Assembly: GCA_027484985.1 (NCBI GenBank)
Contig: JAIXRW010000019.1
Location: 1-59,744, forward strand
Length of the DNA: 59,744 bases
DNA from: Rhodobacter sp.
Lineage (GTDB): Bacteria; Pseudomonadota; Alphaproteobacteria; Rhodobacterales; Rhodobacteraceae
Direction of reading: 5' to 3'
Shown: positions 50,673-59,100 of the stretch, piece by piece
Numbering within the stretch: position 1 is the stretch's first letter
How the letters are laid out: every line of letters begins with the position of its first letter
Position numbers and translations under genes: made by a program
The notes under the pieces: generated by a model
What the model saw: only the letters and a program-made list of their open reading frames with translations
Told to the model about the DNA's origin: nothing
Database searches by the model: none

Positions 50673-53321
50673 TTACCGCCGCGCGGCGGCTGCTGTGGCG
50701 GGTTCGATTGTCATGCCTTGGTCCGACAGGGCCTGCGCGGTGCGGGCCAGCATGTCGGACAGCGCATCGATCCCGCGTTGGCACTGGTCTTTATCACCGC
50801 CCAAGGCCGACGCTTCGATGCCCGACAGTGTGTGATAAAGCCCGCCCAGCCCGATGGCCGCTGATGCCCCTGCCGCCTTGTGCGCGGCGGTGGCGGTGGC
50901 CGGAAGATCGCCCGCAGCCAGAAAGACCGAAAGGCGGTCTTGCGTTGCGGTGGTTTCGTGCAGCACGCGGGTGGCTACGGATTGCACCGCATCGCGCCCC
51001 AGTTCCTGCAGCGTCTCGGCAAAGACCCGTGCGTTCAGCACCGAAGCGGGCGGCAGCGCCAGCGAGGGCGCGACCAAGCGCGACCGGCCTTGGCGCGGGG
51101 TCACATGCTGTTCGATGATGTTCATCAGCGCGCCGCGGGTGATGGGCTTGACCAGCACATCCGTCATGCCGCTGGCCAGGAATTCGGGCAGTCTGTCGGG
51201 GCTGGCATTGGCGGTAACGCCGATGACAGGCACCAGCCGCGAGGCCCCATCGGCGCGGATGCGGCGTGTGGCTTCCAGCCCATCCATGCGCGGCATCGAG
51301 ATATCCATCAGGATCAGGTCAAAGGTGGTCTGGGCCGTGGCCTCGACCGCGCCGATGCCATCGACGGCATTGGTTACATGATGGCCGCGCAGGCGCAGCA
51401 TCTCGGTCAGCAGAAGGCTGTTGATCGGGTTGTCCTCGACCACGAGGATCGAAAGCGGACGTGCGGTTTCGGGCGGCTCGGGGCGCGCGGGGGCGGCGGT
51501 TTCGGCCTGCGCTTCGCTGCGGTCTTCGGCGGTGGGCAGGGTGACATCGAGCGTAAAAGTGCTGCCTTCGCCCAGTTTCGACTGCACATGAATCTCGCCG
51601 CCCAGTGCTTCGGCCGACAGTTTGGCGATTCCAAGCCCAAGGCCCGTGCCTTCGCGCATGCGGGCGTAAGAGGCATCGAGCGTTTCGAAATTGTGGAAGA
51701 TGCGGTCAAGGTCGGCTTCGGCGATGCCGATGCCGGTATCGGTGACGGCGATGACAAGGCGGACCGTGTCGCCCTTTAGCTGCGCCGACAGCCGCACCGT
51801 GACCGTGCCGCCATCGGTGAACTTTATGGCATTTCCGATCAGGTTATAAAGCACGCGCAGGAACAGCTGGCGCTGGGCCGCGACAAAGGGCACATCCTGC
51901 GGCGGGTCTTCGAAGTGCAGCTGGTTGTTGCGCTTGGCCGCTTGGGGCTGGTTCTGCAAGATCAGGTCGCGGATCACCTGCACGGGCGAAAAGGCGGTTG
52001 TCTGGTAGCCGCCCGTCAGATCATCGCCCAGACGGGTCAGTTCCAGCACGTTGTTGACTTGATCCAGCGCCGCCCAGCCGCAGGACAGCACGATTTCCGA
52101 CAGCCATGACTGGCGCTGGTCAAGGTCGGTCGAGTTCTGCAACAGTTCGGTCGCGGCGATCAGGCCGTTCAGCGGGGTTCGCATCTCATGGCTCATGACG
52201 GCAAGGAAGCGCGATTTCGCTTCTTCGCCCTTGAGCGCGTCGTTGCGGGCGCGGCGCAGGTTTTCCTCGCGTTCGATGCGTTCGGAAATGTCGCGGATGA
52301 AGGCGATGGACATCGGTTCGCCGTTGGCGCCAAGCGCCTCGGTCAGCGCGGCCTCGACGGGGATGGGGCGGCCGCTCTGGTGACGGGCGGTCATCAGGAT
52401 GCGGCCATCGTCGGGTGATCCCTGCGCGGGGTTGCGCGGCGCAGAATGCAGCGCCGACAGCGGATCGGCAAAGCCGTCCTTGGCCAGATGATCCGACAGG
52501 CGACGCCCCTGAATCAGGTCGCGCGGCAGGCCGAACAATACTTCGGCGGCGCGGTTGCAATCGGTGATGGTGCCGTGCCGGTCCGAGATGATCACGGCGT
52601 CGAGCGAGTTCTCGATGGTTGCGCGCAGGTTGTGGACAGCCCGTTCCGTCGCGGCAGAGCGGGTTTGCGTGGCGCGGTTCTGCAAAACGATCACCAAGGC
52701 CGAGGCCGCCAGCACCCCGATCAACCCCAGCGCGACGGCCGCAAAGCCCTGCAAGGACGCGCGGAGGTCATCGCGCCGCAGATTGCCGGTGATGATCAGG
52801 TCTTGCAGCGACGATACGACAAGGCGGCGCACATCTGCTGCAATCACCCCGATTTCAGCCTCGATCGCGGGCAGGGCCGCGATCAGGGTTGCATCGTCGC
52901 CGTCGATGATGGGGGTAACACGGTCGAAAAAGGCGCCTTTGGTCCACAATTCCTCGCGCAACTCATGGTTGACGGGAAGCCGGTCCATCTGGTCTGATTT
53001 GGCCATCATGTTGAAACGACTGTAAAGAATGTCGAACATCAACCGCAGGTGGTCTATCCTGTCAGGGTCTTCGGGATGGGCGATGGCGCGGATGACGGCG
53101 CGCTGGAATTTCAGCGTGTCAACCTCGACCTGTGCGACGGACCAAGTGACGTTGTCGGCATCGACGGATGACGCGCGTTCCAGTTGGCGGTCGATATCGG
53201 AAAAGACATAGACCGTGGCCGCCGCAACGATAAAGCCCACAAGCGACAAAACGATGTTACGCAATTTTGCCGAACTGCGCGACTGGCGGGTCTCTTGCAG
53301 GGCTTCGGTAAACAGGCTCAT
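50673..53321 (-). CDS. Hybrid sensor histidine kinase (PAS-HisKA-HATPase-REC-Hpt)
   Basis: 882 residues. Membrane segments about 22-41 and 193-213 enclose a helical periplasmic sensor. Then PAS (about 230-350, with IENSLDAVIISDRHGTITDC), HisKA with His 378 in VMSHEMRTPLNG, ATPase with N box LYNLIGNAIKF (Asn 497), DTGIGI and GTGLGLGI, a receiver with phospho-Asp 673 in LILMDISMPRMDG, and a C-terminal Hpt with His 814 in AAHKAAGAS. It is a complete phosphorelay. The response regulator encoded divergently at 53770 is the natural partner. Signal unknown. No clear promoter pattern was seen. Confidence 0.93.
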   Translation of the reverse strand: MSLFTEALQETRQSRSSAKLRNIVLSLVGFIVAAATVYVFSDIDRQLERASSVDADNVTWSVAQVEVDTLKFQRAVIRAIAHPEDPDRIDHLRLMFDILYSRFNMMAKSDQMDRLPVNHELREELWTKGAFFDRVTPIIDGDDATLIAALPAIEAEIGVIAADVRRLVVSSLQDLIITGNLRRDDLRASLQGFAAVALGLIGVLAASALVIVLQNRATQTRSAATERAVHNLRATIENSLDAVIISDRHGTITDCNRAAEVLFGLPRDLIQGRRLSDHLAKDGFADPLSALHSAPRNPAQGSPDDGRILMTARHQSGRPIPVEAALTEALGANGEPMSIAFIRDISERIEREENLRRARNDALKGEEAKSRFLAVMSHEMRTPLNGLIAATELLQNSTDLDQRQSWLSEIVLSCGWAALDQVNNVLELTRLGDDLTGGYQTTAFSPVQVIRDLILQNQPQAAKRNNQLHFEDPPQDVPFVAAQRQLFLRVLYNLIGNAIKFTDGGTVTVRLSAQLKGDTVRLVIAVTDTGIGIAEADLDRIFHNFETLDASYARMREGTGLGLGIAKLSAEALGGEIHVQSKLGEGSTFTLDVTLPTAEDRSEAQAETAAPARPEPPETARPLSILVVEDNPINSLLLTEMLRLRGHHVTNAVDGIGAVEATAQTTFDLILMDISMPRMDGLEATRRIRADGASRLVPVIGVTANASPDRLPEFLASGMTDVLVKPITRGALMNIIEQHVTPRQGRSRLVAPSLALPPASVLNARVFAETLQELGRDAVQSVATRVLHETTATQDRLSVFLAAGDLPATATAAHKAAGASAAIGLGGLYHTLSGIEASALGGDKDQCQRGIDALSDMLARTAQALSDQGMTIEPATAAAARR

Positions 53322-53769
53322 ATCGTGACCGGTACAGGTTCTTTACGGATCGGCCAAACAGGGCCAGGCGGTTTAACGGCGTGTTGCCGCTTTACCTTGC
53401 ACGGTTCACTGTGGTTCGGTTGCAGGGCACGACAGCACTGCACCGGCGGCCGGATGCCGCCAGTTCGGACTTTGGACAGGGAAACACGATACTCGGTACA
53501 GGGTCGTCATTCGGGGCACACGCAAGGCGGGATGCCATTCGTCTTGAAACATAGCAAAAGGGTGGGAAAGCTCTATGCCAATTAAGGATGCCCCTACATC
53601 CTAAAGTATGGTATCTTCAATACTTGGTCGGTTTCGGTCTGGCGAGTGTTGTCATACCGATGGAAGGCGGTATCCTTGTTTAATGTGCGCTGCCGAAAGA
53701 ATGTCGGCTGGTCCGGTTCTTGCACCGCCCTTCCAAAGGTTGTGCAGACGGAATGGAGATGAAGGAAAA
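53322..53769. other. 448-nt divergent intergenic region between kinase and regulator
   Basis: No credible gene. AT content rises from about 53540. Two inverted repeats could be operators: GGATG-N6-CATCC (53586-53601) and AAGTAT-N10-ATACTT (53604-53625). The regulator's sigma-54 site lies at 53709-53724. Confidence 0.5.
53709..53724 (+). promoter_or_regulatory. sigma-54 promoter of the response regulator
   Basis: TGGTCCGGTTCTTGCA: GG 53710-53711, GC 53722-53723, spacing ten, TTGCA intact, two mismatches at -24. 46 nt before the ATG at 53770. Confidence 0.6.
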
Positions 53770-54417
53770 ATGTCTATGACGGGCGGAAACGGTAGCGGTA
53801 AGATTCGTATTCTGATTGCCGACGACCATGAGATGGTTCTGGATGTCTTCGCAATGTATCTTTCGTCTGCGTCCGACATGGAGGTGACGACTGGCAAGAC
53901 GCTGGACGAGGCGTTGGACCATATCACCGCATCGGGGCCGTTCGACGTGGTGCTGCTGGACCTGAACATGCCCGGCATGAACGGGGTTTCGGGGCTGCGC
54001 CGCGCCATCCGCATCAATGGCGGCAAGCCGGTTGCCATCATCACCGGTAACCCCACGCCGCGGATGCTGGACGAGATCATGAATGCCGGATCGTCGGGGA
54101 TCGTGCTGAAAACTACAGGTGTGCGGTCGTTGGCCAACGCCATCCGCTTCATGCATGCGGGCGAGCATTACATGCCGCTGGAACTGGTGCGCGAACGGCA
54201 CAATGCCGGTCGGACCACCAAGAACGGGCGTCTGTCTGACAAGGAAATGATGGTGCTGTCCTATCTGGCCGAAGGCAAGCAGAACAAGGAAATCGCCAAC
54301 GACCTGAAATTGGCCGAACCGACGATCAAGATGCATGTGACCAGCATCTGCAAGAAACTTTCGGCGACCAACCGCACGCAGGCGGTGATCGTCGCGCGGG
54401 ACCTGGGCTTGATCTGA
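53770..54417 (+). CDS. LuxR/NarL-type response regulator
   Basis: 215 residues from ATG 53770 (AAGGAAAA directly upstream). Receiver: ILIADDHEMVLDVF, phospho-Asp about 64 in VVLLDLNMPGMNG, Lys in SSGIVLKTTG. C-terminal HTH about 150-212: LSDKEMMVLSYLAEGKQNKE with IANDLKLAEPTIKMHVTSI, the NarL pattern. It is a DNA-binding activator or repressor, probably phosphorylated through the hybrid kinase next door. Targets unknown; its own sigma-54 site ties it to the flagellar programme. Confidence 0.92.
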   Translation: MSMTGGNGSGKIRILIADDHEMVLDVFAMYLSSASDMEVTTGKTLDEALDHITASGPFDVVLLDLNMPGMNGVSGLRRAIRINGGKPVAIITGNPTPRMLDEIMNAGSSGIVLKTTGVRSLANAIRFMHAGEHYMPLELVRERHNAGRTTKNGRLSDKEMMVLSYLAEGKQNKEIANDLKLAEPTIKMHVTSICKKLSATNRTQAVIVARDLGLI

Positions 54418-54481
54418 ACAGGGCAAGGTCCGGCGCGGAACACGGACGGCGGGTGCCGGAAACGGGGTTCGAAACTTCGTC

Positions 54482-54500
54482 TGGCGCGATTTTGGCGCCA
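54482..54500. terminator. Weak stem-loop between convergent genes
   Basis: TGGCGC (54482-54487) pairs with GCGCCA (54495-54500). It stands between the regulator and the transporter stop codons, but no T-run follows. Confidence 0.25.
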
Positions 54501-54510
54501 TAAATCGCCG

Positions 54511-55413
54511 TCAGGCCGCTTCGGGCGCAATCGTGGCTTTGCGGCCCCTTTCGCGGACCGAGATGTAGATCGCGCAGGCGATCAGGATGGCAACGCCAAG
54601 GAACGTGTAGCCATCGGGGAAATCGCCAAAGAACCACCATCCCGCCAAGGTGGCCATGACAATCTCGGTATAGGCCAGCGGTGCAAGCAGCGATGCCTCG
54701 GCATGGTCATAGGCCCGCACGATCAGGAAATGGCCCACGGTCGCGATCAGGCCGATCAGGACCAAAAGGCCCCATTGCGGCAGGCTGGGCGGATGCCAGA
54801 CAAAGACCACCGCGACCGAGGTGATCGCTGTCCCGATCAGGCTGGTGTGGAAGGTGGTGATCACGGCATGGGTCTGGCCCGCGATGCGCCGCGTCATCAG
54901 GAAGTAAAGCGCAAGGCAGGTTCCCGCCGCGAGCGCAAGGAGGGTGCCGGGGTTCACCTCGACCATGCCGGGGCGGATGATGATCAGCGTGCCCAGAAAG
55001 CCGACCGCCACGGCCGCCCAGCGGCGCGGGCCGACATGTTCGCCCAAGACCAGCGGTGACAGCGCGGTGACGACAAGCGGCTGGACGAAAAAGATTGCCA
55101 GCGCATCGGCGATGGGCAGGAATTTCAGCGCGAAGAAGAAAAAGAAGGTGGCTAGGATCAGTAGGGCCGCGCGCAGGCTGTGATAGGCCGGTCGGTCGGG
55201 CCACAGCGCCGCCGCCCCGCCCAGACGTAGCACGAAGGGCAGGGTCATTGCCGCGCCAAAGGCCATGCGGGCCCAGACGATCTGGATCACCGGCATGCCC
55301 TGCTGCCCCAGCGTCTTGGCCACCACATCCAGAAAAGGCAGGATCGTCATCGCCAGAAGTATGAGGCCGACACCGATGATCGGTCTGGTTCTGGCCATCG
55401 GAATCTGGGTCAT
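54511..55413 (-). CDS. EamA/DMT-family transporter
   Basis: 300 residues from ATG 55413 (GGAG upstream; a GTG one codon earlier is also possible). Ten membrane helices in two EamA halves: first half with VVAKTLGQQGMPVIQIVWAR and LKFLPIADALAIFFVQPLVV, second half with AGTCLALYFLMTRRIAGQTH and LLAPLAYTEIVMATLAGWWF. Family members export or import small metabolites; the substrate cannot be inferred. It is unlikely to be a flagellar gene and may mark the edge of the island. Confidence 0.9.
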   Translation of the reverse strand: MTQIPMARTRPIIGVGLILLAMTILPFLDVVAKTLGQQGMPVIQIVWARMAFGAAMTLPFVLRLGGAAALWPDRPAYHSLRAALLILATFFFFFALKFLPIADALAIFFVQPLVVTALSPLVLGEHVGPRRWAAVAVGFLGTLIIIRPGMVEVNPGTLLALAAGTCLALYFLMTRRIAGQTHAVITTFHTSLIGTAITSVAVVFVWHPPSLPQWGLLVLIGLIATVGHFLIVRAYDHAEASLLAPLAYTEIVMATLAGWWFFGDFPDGYTFLGVAILIACAIYISVRERGRKATIAPEAA

Positions 55414-56126
55414 CACGTCTCCACCCTGTCTGTGCGGGTGACGCTATGACGGATGGGCGGCGGTTCCAAGGGCGCCCGTCGCCCCGTGGTGCCGGCGCGG
55501 GTGATGATTTGGGCAGCGGTAAGCAGGTGGGCGAGGGCGGCGGGCGGGCCCTTGGCGGCACCCGGATTCTGGGGCGTCGGGGCGCACGCCGGGGTTGCAG
55601 AAGGCGCGGCCGAAACGGCGCGGCACGTTGATCACGAAACCGTGTAATTTCAGTCTATTGGGCTGCCGTTGCGCCGCTATGGCCGGTTTTTCCATAGCGA
55701 CGGGCGGCAGAGCGAAAAATAACCCAAGGTTGAATCACACCCCAAGATATGGCGGTTGGGTGCTGCCTTTTCCCATTCTTTGGTATGTTTCCATATGTAG
55801 AAAAGAATGTTTACCCGCCAGAAAGTCATTGATTTGAACGCCGCGTTAAGATTCTTGTCTGACAGAGCGAGGCGGCACGCCCCCATTTCGGGGGCAGGCG
55901 TGGGGACGTTTTGTGCCGCGTGCGAAAGTGTGGTGTGAGGTGAAGATGGCTTGCCGAAAGTTCAGCGCCCGTCATCGGGCAGCCCGTCCCCCTGCGATGG
56001 TGCCACATCACCACGATTATTCCGACCGACAGGATTGACAGGGCCGTGCCCCGCGTGACGGGGCCGCCTTGCCCGTGAAACCCGACGCCGCAGGACCGGC
56101 GCCACCCAGTGACAGGAACGAGTGAC
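55414..56126. other. 713-nt gene-poor stretch upstream of the RTX gene
   Basis: No convincing gene. The part 55640-55870 is clearly more AT-rich than the rest of the window and should contain the promoter of the RTX gene; no sigma-54 site was seen. A hairpin GCCCCC-N5-GGGGGC lies at 55879-55895. Open frames on both strands lack ribosome sites and consistent codon use. Confidence 0.55.
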
Positions 56127-59100
56127 ATGACCCTCTATTTCTACGGCGGCAGCGGCAATAACACCATGAACGGCACGTCATGGGATGACATGCAGGACGG
56201 TGGCGCGGGCAACGACCTGATCAATTCGGGCGCGGGTAGCGACCTTGTCTATGGCGGCACCGGAAATGACACGGTCAATTATGGCAGCGGGTCGGACACG
56301 GTCTATGGCGGCGATGGCGACGATTTCCTTGACGATGTGGGGGGATATTCTGTCGCCTCGCCCGGCGCGGTGGTGTTTGGTGACAATGGCAACGACACGG
56401 CCTATGGCAGCCAAGGGCAGGACACGATCGACGGAGGCAGCGGGTCAGACCGGTTGTTCGGCGATCTTGGCAATGACGATGTCTTTGGCGGGGCCGGGGC
56501 GGATTATCTGGAAGGCAACGAAGGCAACGACTTTATGGAGGGCGGCGCGGGGGCCGACTCGTTGCATGGCGGATCGGGCAATGACACGATCTGGGGTGAC
56601 GATGCCGCCGCCAACAACCTGATCGCCAATGGCAGCTTCGAGATGGGCGTGCCGAACGGCATCTGGGCCACGACCGGGCAGGCAGGGTGGAGCAGCGCCT
56701 CGGGCAGTTTCGAAACCTGGGGCAACGGGAATAACGGCCGTACCGCCGCAGACGGCAACAACTTCCTCGAGATCGATCAGGAAGGTGTCATCGACAAGGT
56801 CTGGCAGGATGTAAAGACCGATCAAGGCCAGACCTATACCCTGACCTTCAGTGCGATGCAGCGCCTGCCGACCATGTGCGACACCCTGATCGTCGAATGG
56901 AACGGCAATCAGATCGCCTCTTTGACGCCCGGCACGACCGGTTGGCAGACCTTTACCCTGTCCGTAACCGGAACAGGTGGCTTCGACCGCTTGGCCTTTG
57001 GTGAAAGCTGGTTCCAGAACAACACCTATGGCGTGCTGCTTGACGATGTGCGCCTTATCGCCTCGACCACCGGCACGGCCGAGGGCGATTTCATCGCAGG
57101 TGGCGATGGCGACGACCTGATCTTCGGTGAAGATGGCAACGACTCGGCCTATGGCGACAACGGGGTTGACCGGCTGTTCGGCGGCGCGGGCCATGACCAG
57201 CTGAATGGCGGTGACGGGCACGACACCCTGTCGGGCGGCACGGGGGATGATAGCCTTGGCGGCCATACCGGCAACGATGTGGTCTTTGGCGATGACGGCA
57301 ATGACCTTTTGGGCGGCTGGGACGGCGACGACCAGCTGTACGGCGGCGCCGGCAATGACGCGCTGTGGAGCGAGGCCGGCAACGACACCGCCGATGGCGG
57401 TGATGGCAACGACTATGTCGATGGGCGCGAGGGCGATGACAGCCTTGTCGGCGGCGCGGGACATGACACGCTGTCGGGCGGTTTTGACAATGACATTTTG
57501 TCAGGCGGCAGCGGCAATGACGCGCTGCACGGCGGCGCGGGCAATGACGTGATCTTTGGCGACAACGGTGCCGGCAGCAACCTGATCGTGAACGGCAGCT
57601 TCGAGGTCGGCGTGCCCAATGGCGTGTTCGCCACAACCGGGCAGACTGGATGGGCCAGTGCCTCGGGCACCTTTGAAACCTGGGGCAACGGCCATAACGG
57701 CCGCACCGCAGCCGATGGGGCGAACTTTGTCGAAATCGATCAGGAAGGTTTTGTTGACCGCATCTGGCAAGACGTGAAAACCGAACAGGGCCAGACCTAT
57801 ATCCTGACCTTCAGCGCGCTTCAGCGCCTGACCACGGCACAGGACAACCTGATCATCGAATGGAACGGAACCCAGATTGCCTGCCTGACCCCGGGTTCTG
57901 CGGGTTGGCAGAGCTTCAGCTTTACGGTCACCGGAACCGGAGGGCTTGACCGGCTGTCCTTTTCCGAAAACTGGTTGCAGAACAACACCTACGGCATCCT
58001 GCTTGACAGCGTGCGCCTGATCGCCGCGACCTCGGGCAGTTCCGCGTCCGATTATATCGCGGCGGGTGACGGCGACGATGTGGCCTTTGGCGAAGACGGC
58101 AATGACACCGCCTATGGCGACAACGGTAATGACATGCTGTTCGGCGGCAACGGCAATGACCTGATGAATGGCGGCGACGGGCAAGACACCGTCCTTGGCG
58201 GCTCGGGCGATGACATCCTTGGCGGGCATACTGGAAACGACATCGTCCTTGGCGAAGACGGCAATGACAATATCGGCGGTTGGGATGGCGACGACCAGCT
58301 GTTCGGCGGCGCTGGCAATGACTCGCTTTGGGGTGAAGCTGGCAACGACACCGTTGATGGTGGCGATGGCAACGATGTGGTCGATGGCCGCGAGGGCAAT
58401 GACAGCCTGACCGGCGGCGCCGGCAATGACAGCCATTATGGCGGCGATGGCAATGACCTGATCACTGGCGGAGTCGGCAACGATCTTGTCTATTACGGCG
58501 CGGGCCGCGACACCGTCTTTGGCGGTGACGGCGACGATGTGATCGACGATGTGAACGGCACCGAACTGTCGGGCGGGGCCGCATCGCTGTTCGGGGGCGA
58601 TGGCAACGATTTCCTCTATGGCACCAACGGCGCCGACACCCTGTCGGGCGATGCAGGCAATGACCTTTTCGGTGCGGGCATGGGCGCAGACAGCCTTTCC
58701 GGAGGCACGGGCGATGACAGCATGCGCGGCGATGACGGCGACGATACGATCGACGCCGGCACGGGCGACGATATCGCGCGCGGCGGCACCGGCAACGACT
58801 CTATCTTCGGCGATCTTGGCAATGACAGCCTGCTGGGCGAAGACGGCAACGACCTTATCAATAGCGGTGCGGGCAACGACCTTGTCTATTACGGGGCAGG
58901 CCGCGACACCGTCTTTGGCGGCGATGGCAATGATGTGATCGACGATATCGCCGTGACTGAAGTGTCAGGCGGCGCCGCCTCGGTGTTCGGGGGCGAAGGG
59001 AACGATTCGCTTTATGGCACGAATGGCAATGACACGCTGTCTGGCGATGCGGGCAACGATCTTCTGGTCGGTCAGGCGGGCGATGATGCCTTGACGGGCA

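Noticed and set aside
55417..55695. Possible broken gene upstream of the EamA transporter (minus strand)
   Set aside because: Two frames look codon-biased in different halves and one ends at the transporter start, but no start codon, ribosome site or family motif supports a gene; a frameshifted remnant cannot be excluded.
55595..55837. 80-codon plus-strand open frame in the AT-rich stretch
   Set aside because: No ribosome site, mixed composition and no recognisable product.
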